In this document: positions 31,870 through 40,500 of the stretch, piece after piece | How the letters are laid out: each line of letters opens with the position of its first letter | How positions within the stretch are numbered: position 1 is the stretch's first letter | Source: Streptomyces roseofulvus | GTDB taxonomy: Bacteria; Actinomycetota; Actinomycetes; Streptomycetales; Streptomycetaceae | NCBI RefSeq assembly: GCF_039534915.1 | Contig: NZ_BAAAWE010000001.1 | Coordinates: 4,712,001-4,776,000, forward strand | Direction: 5' to 3' | DNA length: 64,000 nucleotides | Notes under the pieces: generated by a model | What the model was told of the DNA's origin: nothing | The model's database searches: none | The model's input: the letters and a program-made list of their open reading frames with translations, nothing else | Translations under genes and position numbers: made by a program

Positions 31870-32228
31870 GCCGGGGGCAGGGGGCCGGGCCAGGGGCCGG
31901 GGGCCGGGGGCCGGGGCCGAGGGCCACGGGCAGGGGGCAGGGCCAGGGTCCGGGTCCGGACGGGGCCAGGGTCTGGGCCGGGGCCGGGGCCAGGGCCGAG
32001 GCCAGGGTCTGGGTCTGGGCCGGGGCCAGGGTCCGGGTCCGGGTCTCGGTCGGGCCAGGGGTTGGGCCTGGGTCTGGGCCGGGGCCAGGGTCTGGGTCTG
32101 CGCCGGGGTCTGGGCCGGGGTCGGGGCCGGGGCCGGGGGCAGGGCCTGGGCGCGGCCTGGGCAACGGCTCGGCCCGGGGCCGGTTTTCCGGGTGCGGCGG
32201 GCGAACGGCCGCCAGTACGGTCGGGCGC
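31870..32228. repeat. G-rich degenerate tandem repeat region
   Basis: About 300 bp between the ADH and MFS genes consist of irregular 6-bp variations on GGGCCG/GGGCCA/GGGTCT/GGGTCC, all with G on the + strand. Runs of GGG every 3-6 bases make many potential G-quadruplexes. No gene is supported here: the open frames give only Gly/Pro/Arg/Leu low complexity. Confidence 0.8.
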
Positions 32229-33449
32229 ATGTCCTACCGCGAGCTGGCGACCCGCCCCGTCCTCACGTGGTGCGCCGTCACCACCGCCGCCCGGATGCCG
32301 GTGGCCATGGCGCCGCTGGCCCTGGTCTTCCTGGTGCGGGAGCGGCCCGGCGGGTACAGCCTCGGGGCGGTGCTCGCCGCCGTGTACGTGGTGGGGGAGA
32401 TCGTCGCCGCGCCCGTCCTCGGGCTGCGGATGCGGGCCGAGCGGGCCCGCCCGCAGATGGCGGCCGGACTCGCCGTCGGGGCAGCCGGGTTCGCCGGGCT
32501 CGGGCTCGCCTCCGGGGCGCATCCGGTGGCCCTCGGCCTGCTCGCGTTCCTGGCGGGAGCCGGGCCCGTCGCCGTCTCCGCCGGACTGCGGGCGCTGCTC
32601 ACCAGCATGGTGGAGGAACGGTCCGTCACCCAGGCGCTGAGCCTGGAGTCCATGCTCACCTTCGGCATCTGGGCCGCCGCCCCCGCCCTCACCACCGGGC
32701 TCGCGCTCGGCGCCGGGCCCGCCGTGCCGCTGCTGCTCCAGGCCGTCCTGATGGGACTCGGCCTCGCCGGACTGTGGCTGCTGCCCGCCGGATGGGCGGC
32801 CGAACCGCAGACCAAGGACCGGGCGGCCCGCCGCGCCCTGCTCGCCGCCTGGCCGGTGTACGTGCTCGGCGCCGCCTCGCTGACCCTCCTCGCGCTCGCC
32901 GAACTGATCCTCCCCGCCCTCCTCGAACAGCGCGGGATCGGCATCGGCTGGGCGGGCCCGCTCCTGGCCGGCTTCTCGATCGGCTCGGTCGCCGGATCCT
33001 TCCTGTACGGGCTCCGCCCCTCCTGGCCCGGGCCGCTCGCGGTGCAGTCGCTCGTGCTCGTCCTCGGGGTGACCGCCGGAGTGGCGCTGGTGGCCCTGCT
33101 GCCCGGCGCCCTCGCCCTCGGCGCCGCCCTGGTCGCGGCCGGCCTGCTCCAGGCACCGGCCATGCTCACCCGGAACCTGGCGCTGCGCCGCGCGCTGCCG
33201 CCGTCGGCGCTCGCCGCCGGCTACTCGATGATGTACGCGGCCGTGGGCGCCGGTTACGCGGCGAGCGGCACCCTCGCGGGCGGCCTGCTGAAGGTGGTCG
33301 CGCCGTCCACGGCGATCCTGTGGGGCGTCGGCCTGACGCTGGTGCTGGTTGCCGTCGGCGCGGCCGGCGAGCGGAGGCTCGTACGGAACCGGGACGGCGC
33401 GGAGCCGCGTCCGGAGCAGGAGAAGTCCGTACGCGCGCCCTCGACGTGA
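32229..33449 (+). CDS. MFS transporter
   Basis: 406 residues from ATG (MSYRELATRPVLTWC), with about twelve hydrophobic segments. There is a short cytoplasmic loop between TM6 and TM7 (AAEPQTKDRAARR). TM-rich stretches such as GAVLAAVYVVGEIVAAPVLG and GPLLAGFSIGSVAGSFLYG fit the SetB/YdeG-like drug or sugar efflux MFS type. The frame is open far upstream only through the repeat region. Substrate unknown. A small lipoprotein gene follows 10 bp later. Confidence 0.88.
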   Translation: MSYRELATRPVLTWCAVTTAARMPVAMAPLALVFLVRERPGGYSLGAVLAAVYVVGEIVAAPVLGLRMRAERARPQMAAGLAVGAAGFAGLGLASGAHPVALGLLAFLAGAGPVAVSAGLRALLTSMVEERSVTQALSLESMLTFGIWAAAPALTTGLALGAGPAVPLLLQAVLMGLGLAGLWLLPAGWAAEPQTKDRAARRALLAAWPVYVLGAASLTLLALAELILPALLEQRGIGIGWAGPLLAGFSIGSVAGSFLYGLRPSWPGPLAVQSLVLVLGVTAGVALVALLPGALALGAALVAAGLLQAPAMLTRNLALRRALPPSALAAGYSMMYAAVGAGYAASGTLAGGLLKVVAPSTAILWGVGLTLVLVAVGAAGERRLVRNRDGAEPRPEQEKSVRAPST

Positions 33450-33459
33450 GGAACCCCTG

Positions 33460-34059
33460 ATGGCACTCCGCAGGCCGCCGGCCCTGCTCGTCCCCCTCGC
33501 CCTCGTGCCCCTGTTGGTGGCCGGGTGCAGCGACGCCCCGACGTCGGCGGACGCCCCGCCGGTGGCGGCCGGCGAGGAGCAGGCGCCGGAGCCGGCCGCC
33601 GTGGAGGAGACCGAGACCGAGAGCGCGGAGGACGAGCGGGAGCGGCGCGCCCAGGAGGCCGTCGGGTCCATGGACGACCCGGGGTTCGTGGAGTCCGGCA
33701 GCTCGCCGGCCGCGGAGGGCGCGCACCTCCGCTCCGTGCTGGAGCCGGGGGCTGCGTACCGGCTCTCCGTCGCCTGCGTCGGGACGGGGGCGGTGAAGGT
33801 CGTGGTCACCGGCCGGGGCGACCCGGCGACCGTGCCGTGCGACGGCGTCCCCGTCGGCCGCCGGATCGCGGACGCCCCGGCGGAACTGCCGGTCGCGATC
33901 ACCCCGGTGGGCGCGGCGACCGGGACGGTCGCCTGGCAGATCGACTCCGTCGACGCCGACGCCGACGCCGACGGGGACACGACCGGGACCCCGGCCGCCG
34001 GCGGCGGGGACGACGACGATCACGAAGGAGAGAAGCCCAGGCGGAAGGTGCGCCGGTAG
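33460..34059 (+). CDS. putative lipoprotein
   Basis: 199 residues from ATG. Signal peptide MALRRPPALLVPLALVPLL then the lipobox VAGC (Cys ~23). The mature part is acidic (Glu/Ala-rich linker), then a small beta-rich domain with a probable disulfide (RLSVACVGTG..VPCDGV), then an Asp/Ala repeat (DADADADGD) and a His/Lys-rich tail. No family recognised; it resembles small streptomycete surface lipoproteins. Its end overlaps the convergent AraC-type gene by 40 bp. Confidence 0.82.
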   Translation: MALRRPPALLVPLALVPLLVAGCSDAPTSADAPPVAAGEEQAPEPAAVEETETESAEDERERRAQEAVGSMDDPGFVESGSSPAAEGAHLRSVLEPGAAYRLSVACVGTGAVKVVVTGRGDPATVPCDGVPVGRRIADAPAELPVAITPVGAATGTVAWQIDSVDADADADGDTTGTPAAGGGDDDDHEGEKPRRKVRR

Positions 34060-35015
34060 GCGGTCGGCGTCACGCCGATCGCGGTCATCAGGTGCACCCG
34101 GAGGGACTGGGCCGTGCCGAAGCCGCAGTCCTGGGCCACCCGGTCCACCGGCAGGTCGCTGGTCTCCAGCAGGTGCCGGGCCCGCTCGACCCGCTGCTGG
34201 GTGAGCCACTGGCCGGGGCTGACGCCGACCTCGTCACGGAAGCGGCGGGTGAAGGTGCGGACGCTCATCGCCTCCCGCTCGGCCAGGTCCCGCAGCTGGA
34301 TCGGCTCGTGCAGGTGCGCCAGCGCCCACGCGCGCGCCCCGGTCGTGGTGTGCGTGCCGGACTCGGGGACCGGGCGGGCGATGTACTGGGCCTGGCCGCC
34401 GTCCCGGTGCGGCGGGACGACCGTGCGGCGGGCCACCTCGTTGGCGACCGCCGCGCCGTGGTCGCGGCGCACGATGTGCAGGCACAGGTCGAGCCCCGCG
34501 GCGACGCCCGCCGAGGTGAGCACGTCGCCGTCGTCGACGAAGAGGACGTCGGCGTCGACCCGGACCGTCGGGAAGAGCCGCTGGAAGTGGTCGGCAGACG
34601 CCCAGTGCGTGGTCGCCGGGCGCCCGTCGAGCCAGCCCGCGGCGGCGAGCACGTACCCGCCCGTGCAGATCGCGACGAGCCGCGTCCCCGGCCGGACGTG
34701 CGCGAGGGCGGCGGCCAGCTCCTCGGTGAGCCTGCCCTCCTCGTAGACCGGCCCCAGCTCGTACGAGGCGGGTACGACGACCGTGTCCGCCGTGGCCAGC
34801 GCCTCCGGGCCGTGTTCCACGTGCACCGCGAAGTCCGCGTCCGTCTGCACCGGCCCCGCCGCGACCGCGCAGGTGAGGATCTCGTACAGCGACCGCCCCG
34901 CGGCGTCCTTGGCGCGGCCGAAGATCCGGTGCGGGATGCCCAGCTCGAATGGGAGCAGTCCGGGCAGGGCGAGGACGACGACGCGGTGGGGCGGCTTCGG
35001 CGCGCTCTCTCCCAT
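34020..35015 (-). CDS. GlxA-like regulator (DJ-1/PfpI + AraC HTH)
   Basis: 331 residues from ATG (MGESAPKPP), chosen for the GGGAGAGG RBS. Residues ~8-175 form a DJ-1/PfpI-like domain with VVVLALPGLLPFELG and a conserved Cys in LVAICTGGYVLAAAG. Residues ~215-325 are an AraC DNA-binding domain (REAMSVRTFTRRFRDEVG, CGFGTAQSLRVHL). GlxA-type regulators respond to small nitrogenous metabolites. It is divergent from the OFA-like MFS gene at 35147, which it probably controls. Confidence 0.93.
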   Translation of the reverse strand: MGESAPKPPHRVVVLALPGLLPFELGIPHRIFGRAKDAAGRSLYEILTCAVAAGPVQTDADFAVHVEHGPEALATADTVVVPASYELGPVYEEGRLTEELAAALAHVRPGTRLVAICTGGYVLAAAGWLDGRPATTHWASADHFQRLFPTVRVDADVLFVDDGDVLTSAGVAAGLDLCLHIVRRDHGAAVANEVARRTVVPPHRDGGQAQYIARPVPESGTHTTTGARAWALAHLHEPIQLRDLAEREAMSVRTFTRRFRDEVGVSPGQWLTQQRVERARHLLETSDLPVDRVAQDCGFGTAQSLRVHLMTAIGVTPTAYRRTFRLGFSPS

Positions 35016-35146
35016 GGACCTCTCCCGACTCGATGCGTTTCCCCCCAAGTCTGCACCCACGGCCCCGACCGTGGTGGCCCGATCCTTTGGAAAGCTGACA
35101 GTCCGGCCAATGGTGAGGGCGGGACGCGGCCGGGATGCTCGGTGGC

Positions 35147-36460
35147 ATGGCCCAGACAACGGAGCACCGCCCCTCCGCCTCCACCCGCCCTCCGCGCGCT
35201 CCGCGCGTCCACCGCGCCTGGTCCGTCGCGGCGGTCACCTTCGTCACCATCATCGGCGCCGCCGCCTTCGCCTCCCTGCCGGGCCTCCTGATCGAACCGC
35301 TCCACGCCGAGTTCGACTGGTCGCGCGGCACGATCGGCCTCGCCGTCTCCGTCAACCTCGCGCTCTACGGCCTCACCGCCCCCTTCGCCGCCGCCCTCAT
35401 GGACCGCTTCGGCATCCGCAAGGTCGTCGCGGCGGCCCTCTCGGTGATCGCGCTCGGCTCCCTGCTCACGGTCTGGATGACGGCCGCCTGGCAACTCGTC
35501 CTCTACTGGGGGCTCCTCGTCGGCCTCGGCAGCGGCTCCATGGCGCTCGCCTTCGCCGCGACCGTCACCAACCGCTGGTTCACCGCCCGCCGCGGCCTGG
35601 TCACCGGCATCCTGACGGCGGCCGGCGCCTCCGGCCAGCTCGTCTTCCTGCCGCTGCTCTCCTGGCTGGTCGAGCACCACGGCTGGCGCCCGGCCGCCGT
35701 GACCACCGCCCTCGCCGCGCTCGCCGTCGTCCCCTTCGTCTGGCTGCTGCTCCGCGACCACCCGGCGGACGTCGGACTCGCCCCGTACGGCGGGGAGTAC
35801 GCCGAGAAGCCCGCCCCCGTCACCGGCGCCGCCCGCCGCGCGGTCACCGTCCTGTTCCGGGCCGCCCGCACGGGCCCGTTCTGGCTCCTCGCCGGCACCT
35901 TCGCGATCTGCGGCGCCTCCACGAACGGCCTGGTCAAGACCCACTTCGTGCCCGCCGCCCACGACCACGGCATGCCGGTGACGGCCGCCGCCGGACTCCT
36001 CGCCGTCATCGGCGTCTTCGACGTCGTCGGCACGATCGCCTCCGGCTGGTTCACCGACCGCTTCTCCCCGCGCCGGCTGCTCGCCGTCTACTACGCCCTG
36101 CGCGGGATCTCGCTCCTCTTCCTGCCGATGCTGCTGGCGCCGTCGATCCACCCCCCGATGCTCTTCTTCATCGTCTTCTACGGCCTCGACTGGGTCGCCA
36201 CCGTCCCGCCCACCATCGCGCTGTGCCGCGAGCACTACGGCGAGGACTCCGCGATCGTCTTCGGCTGGGTCCTCGCCTCCCACCAGGTCGGCGCCGCCGC
36301 CGTCGCCTTCGCGGGCGGCGTCGCCCGCGACGTCTTCGGCTCGTACGACGTCGTCTGGTACGCCTCGGGCGCACTGTGCGCGGCGGCCGCCCTCATGGCC
36401 CTCGTCATCCGCCGCCCCCGGCATGATGGAGCCCATGGGGACGGGGAGCTGGAGAAGTAG
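35147..36460 (+). CDS. MFS transporter, OFA-like
   Basis: 437 residues from ATG (MAQTTEHRPS). Twelve hydrophobic segments; GLLVGLGSGSMALAFAATVT and NRWFTARRGLVTGILTAAGA match the oxalate/formate-antiporter-type MFS pattern. A charged loop (RDHPADVGLAPYGGEYAEK) separates the two halves. Likely imports or exchanges a carboxylate. Shares a 130-bp divergent promoter region with the GlxA-like regulator. Confidence 0.9.
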   Translation: MAQTTEHRPSASTRPPRAPRVHRAWSVAAVTFVTIIGAAAFASLPGLLIEPLHAEFDWSRGTIGLAVSVNLALYGLTAPFAAALMDRFGIRKVVAAALSVIALGSLLTVWMTAAWQLVLYWGLLVGLGSGSMALAFAATVTNRWFTARRGLVTGILTAAGASGQLVFLPLLSWLVEHHGWRPAAVTTALAALAVVPFVWLLLRDHPADVGLAPYGGEYAEKPAPVTGAARRAVTVLFRAARTGPFWLLAGTFAICGASTNGLVKTHFVPAAHDHGMPVTAAAGLLAVIGVFDVVGTIASGWFTDRFSPRRLLAVYYALRGISLLFLPMLLAPSIHPPMLFFIVFYGLDWVATVPPTIALCREHYGEDSAIVFGWVLASHQVGAAAVAFAGGVARDVFGSYDVVWYASGALCAAAALMALVIRRPRHDGAHGDGELEK

Positions 36461-36884
36461 GCCGTGGCTGCTGTGGGCACTCCTGGCGGTGCCCGCGGCG
36501 GCGACGATCGCGGGGGCGGGCACGTACGCGGGGGCGCTGGGCCCGCAGGACCCGCCGAAGCCGGGGAGGGCGGACCTGGTGGGGCGGTACGAGGACGGGG
36601 AGGGGGGAGTGGTGACGCTGCGCGCGGACGGGACGGCCGAGGTGCGGGGGATCGAGTACGACCTGTACGACGACGGGAGCGGGGTCGGGAAGCGCTGCGA
36701 GGACGACGCCGCGACCTGGTTCCTGGAGGAGACTCGGCCGCGCCGGCACAACGCGGTGAACGTCTTCAACGACTGCGGCTTCTTCCAGCCCTGGGACGTG
36801 GACGGCTCCCCGTCCGACCCGCGGATCGTCTACTACGCGGGTGATCCGGCTCCCGACACCCGCCGCGTCCTCACCCGCCGCTGA
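36435..36884 (+). CDS. hypothetical membrane-anchored/secreted protein
   Basis: 149 residues from ATG (MGTGSWRSRPWLLW), preceded by TGGAGCC; ATG at 36423 is in frame but has a poorer context. One N-terminal hydrophobic segment (~10-31) serves as signal or anchor. The mature domain holds GRYEDGEGGVVTLRADGTAEV and two cysteines (GKRCEDD, NDCGFF) likely forming a disulfide. It overlaps the MFS end by 26 bp, suggesting coupling. Family unknown. Confidence 0.78.
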   Translation: MGTGSWRSRPWLLWALLAVPAAATIAGAGTYAGALGPQDPPKPGRADLVGRYEDGEGGVVTLRADGTAEVRGIEYDLYDDGSGVGKRCEDDAATWFLEETRPRRHNAVNVFNDCGFFQPWDVDGSPSDPRIVYYAGDPAPDTRRVLTRR

Positions 36885-37485
36885 ACCCCCCGAACCGCCC
36901 CCGGTGGAACAGCAGCGGATCCCCGCCCTGCTCCACCGCGTCCAGCGCCTCCACCCGGCCGACGACGATGAGGTGGTCGCCACCGGTGTGGACGGCGGTG
37001 ATCGTGCAGTCGATCCAGGCCGGCACCCCGGCCAGCCGCGGCGCGCCGGTGACGGGCGCGGGGGACCACTCCACGCCCGCGAACTTGTCGGCGCCGCTGA
37101 CCGCGAAGGCCCGGCACAGCGGCCCCTGGTCGGCGCCCAGGATGTTGACGCAGAAGGTGCCGGCGGCGGCGATGCGGGGCCAGGTGGTCGAGGTCCGGGC
37201 GACCATGAAGGCCACGAGCGGCGGGTCGAGGGAGAGCGAGGCGAAGGACTGGCAGGCGAAGCCGGTCGGTCCGGCGTCGCCGGTGGTGGTGACGAGGGTG
37301 ACGCCGCTCGCGAAGTGGCCGAGCACGCGCCGGAACTCCGCCGGGTCGAGGGGCGCCCGCTCGTCCTCGCGCACGGCCCGCAGGGCGGGCCGGGGGAGGG
37401 GTTCGACGGCCGTGGGCGCCCCGGCCGCTCTCAGGTGTCGGACGGCGCTGGCCGCCATCCCCGCGTGTCCCATCATGCCCAGCAT
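36871..37485 (-). CDS. flavin reductase-like protein
   Basis: 204 residues from ATG 37485 (MLGMMGHAGM); internal ATGs at 37476, 37473 and 37458 are also possible and none has a clear RBS. The flavin-reductase domain (~50-195) shows LGHFASGVTLVTT, GFACQSFASLSLDPPLVAFM and WPRIAAAGTFCVNIL. Such proteins supply reduced FMN/FAD to a two-component monooxygenase, as HsaB does in steroid catabolism. The promoter palindrome 37491-37505 sits 6 bp before the start, so the mRNA may be leaderless or the start lies further in. Confidence 0.88.
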   Translation of the reverse strand: MLGMMGHAGMAASAVRHLRAAGAPTAVEPLPRPALRAVREDERAPLDPAEFRRVLGHFASGVTLVTTTGDAGPTGFACQSFASLSLDPPLVAFMVARTSTTWPRIAAAGTFCVNILGADQGPLCRAFAVSGADKFAGVEWSPAPVTGAPRLAGVPAWIDCTITAVHTGGDHLIVVGRVEALDAVEQGGDPLLFHRGRFGGFSGG

Positions 37486-37490
37486 TGAAA

Positions 37491-37505
37491 CTGACGCAGC
37501 GTCAG
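37491..37505. promoter_or_regulatory. CTGAC operator site C
   Basis: CTGACGCAGCGTCAG, a perfect 7-1-7 palindrome with flanking A on both sides, directly upstream of the flavin reductase start. It is the most symmetric member of the set. Confidence 0.8.
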
Positions 37506-37536
37506 ATGGGAACACCCGGGGAGGCGGCGGCGCGCA

Positions 37537-40500
37537 CTAGCCGACGACGGCGCCGGTCGCCTTCGTCCACGCGTGACCGGAGACGTGTCCGGTCCGGTGG
37601 GCGGTGACCTTCACGGTGATCGCCTGCCCGCGCTGGGCGCTGGTGAGCCTGAAGGCGGTTCCGGTCGCCCCGCTGATCGCCCGCCCGTTGGCGTACCACT
37701 GGTAGGCGTACGAGGTCGGCGCCGGCGTCCAGGTGCCGCGGTTCAGCGTGAGCGTGTACCCGACCCGCACCGTGCCGGTGAGGTACGGCGCCGTGGTCGC
37801 CTTGGGCGCGAGCCCGTAGCCGACCGTGACCGCGCCGGTGGTGGCGGAGCCGCTGAGGTGCCCGGTGCGGTGCGCGGTGACCGTCACGCTCAGCTTCTTG
37901 CCGCGGACGCCGGCGGTCGGCGTGTACGCGGAGCCGGTGGCGCCGGAGATCGCGACGCCGTCGGCGCGCCACTGGTAGGCGTACGAGGTCGGCACCGGCG
38001 ACCAGCTGCCGACCACGGCCGTCACCTTCGACCCGACCCGCACGGTTCCGGAGAGGGACGGCGGCGTGGTGGGCTTCGGCGCGACGCCCTTCACGGTCAC
38101 GGCCCGGCTGGTCGCGGTCGCGTTCGGGTGGCCGGCCTTGCGGGCGGTCACCGTCACCGTCAGCTGCTTGCCCTGGAGGGCGGCGGGGATCGTGTACGCG
38201 GAGGCGGTGGCGCCGGAGATCGCGACGCCGTTCGCCTTCCACTGGTACGCGTATCCCTCGGGCACGGGCGACCACGGGCCGGGGGCCGCCGTCACCTTGG
38301 CGCCGACGGCCGCCGTGCCCGTCACGGCGGGCAGGCCGGTGGGAGCGAGCGGGTCCACGACGGTGATCGGGGCGGGACGGTGTTCCACGCCCCTGCCCGA
38401 GTCCACGTGGAGGGGCAGCCGTCGCCCTGTCGGCGCGCCGGTCAGGTCGAGCGCCACGATCATGCTGCGGCGGTCGGGGGCGACGGAGACCGTGGTGGAC
38501 GTGGCCCCGTAGTAATACGCGTACGGCTCGGTGTACTCGTCCACGACGACCCTGGTCCGGCTGCTGAGCGAGGTGCCGGTGACCTTCATCGTGATCTTGC
38601 CGGCGCCGACCGTGCCCGGGGTCACCGACGTCACCGTCCACGGCACGAGGCCGCAGACGCCTTCGTAGACGGTGCACACGGCCTCCGCCCGGATCGGGGT
38701 GGAGGGGGCACCGGCCAGATCGGGCAGTCCGATCACGAGCGTGGTCGGGAGCGACGTCTTCGCCTCGCCACCCAGGTCGCAGCTGTACTCGGGGGACCCG
38801 TAGCCGGTCGCCCTCTCGCAGGAGTCGACGCCCGTGGCGACGTCGTGGAGCCACGCCCGGGGCCAGGCCGTGTGGACGGTGTCCGGCGTGAAGTCCAGGG
38901 TGAACGCGTCGCTCGACGCGGTCGGCAGCACCACGCACAGCGCGGACTTCTGCTCGCTCAGCGTGCCGGTGAGCGGTCCGAAGCCGTGGCTCACGTCGGA
39001 AAGCCGGGTGCACTCCGGCGCGGGGACGGTGCCGGTGCCGATGCGCAGGGCGTCGACGCGGTGGGCGGGAAGGGCCGTCCCGGCGTGCGGGGTGACGACC
39101 ACCTGGTACCGGGTGGAGCCGGTGGGAGCGCATGTCTCCGGCGACTCCGTGCAGACCGCCACGCCGTTCGCGTCGTACACGACGGTCTCCGCCGCGTCGT
39201 GCGTGCCGCGCACGGTCAGCTGGAGCCTGTCCGCGGCGGAGGCGGACACCTGGCGGCAGCGGGGGAAGTCGACCGGACCGGGGCTGCCTTCGAGGGACGG
39301 GCCGCCGACCGGGGCCGCGGGAGTGCTCGGGCAGCCTCCGACGGTGGCGGTGACATCCCTGCGGATCACGGCGTACTCGGCCGGTTCGTCGTGACCGTGG
39401 AAGAAGACGGTGTGCGCCACGCCCGGGGTCAGCCCGCAGACCTCCTGCGCGGACCCACTCTCGGACCGGAGGGAGCAGACCCACTTGCCCGACGCGTCGA
39501 GGACGGCCAGTGCGGCCACCGACTCTCCCGCCGTCCGCCGGAGCTGGAGCAGCTCTCTCGCGGAGTGGTCGGCCGCCGGGATGGTCAGGCAGTCGGCGAA
39601 GACGCCGTCACCGGTCGTCAGCCCGGCGCCGGGCGTGGTGTCCGTGAAGTCCCCGGACGGGAGGACGCGGCAGTCGCCCGGCGTGTCGCCGCGGTCCACG
39701 AGGATCCGGTACGCGCCGACCGGCCCGGCGGTCACCGCGTGGGTGACGAGCAGCCGGTGCGGGGCGGTGCCCGTCAGGGTGCAGGTCGTGGCCTCGTCAC
39801 CGTCGCGGACGGAGCACAGCCGACTGCCGGTGGCGTCCAGCACGGCCAGGTGGACCGCGGCGTCCGGCCGCAGGACCAGGCGGGAGCCCTGGGGGGCGGG
39901 CAGGGTGAGGCAGTCGGTCTCGCCCGCGGCGGTGAGGGTGCCGCGGTACAGGGCCGAAAGGACGAGGTCGTCGGTGCAGCCCTCGGCGGACACGCGGTCG
40001 CGCAGCTCGACGAGGTCCTCGCTGATGAGTGCGTAGGTGACGCCCCCGGCGAGGACGCAGCCGCTCAGGCCGGTGCAGGAGATCTCCCGGCCGTCCTGGT
40101 GGTACACCTCCAGGCCGGTCTCCCAGCCGGCGGCGTTGAGGGAGCGGATCTCGTAGCGCCGGTTCGCCGGCGGGGTGAAGCTCCGGCAGCCGCTCGGCGG
40201 TGACGCCTGGGCGGCGGCGGTGCCGTAGACGGTCGGGACGATCGGGGTGCAGCCCGCAGGGTTCGACAGGCGGCGGACCCGGAGCGCGTACTCCGCGGTG
40301 GGGTCGGCGGCACGGGACAGATCACCGAGGACGCGGTAACCGCCGGTGCCCTGGGGCAGGACGCAGCCGGGGAGGCCGTAGGAGGAGGGGGAGGGGCAGA
40401 TCCGCCGGCCGGTGTCGTCGGTGATCCAGGAAAAGAGGTAGGACGTTCCGGCACGCAGATCGGTGGTGATCCGGTCGCCGACGGAGGCGCGGAAGGCGCG

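Noticed and set aside
31900..32228. Gene in the G-rich repeat between ADH and MFS
   Set aside because: Every frame gives only repetitive Gly/Pro/Arg/Leu strings; the MFS protein starts cleanly at 32229.
37573..40203. Long + strand reading frame opposite the 1232-residue protein
   Set aside because: Composition is the Gly/Arg/Asp-rich pattern of an antisense frame in GC-rich DNA, with no domain motif and no RBS; the minus strand gene has a signal peptide and clear repeats.
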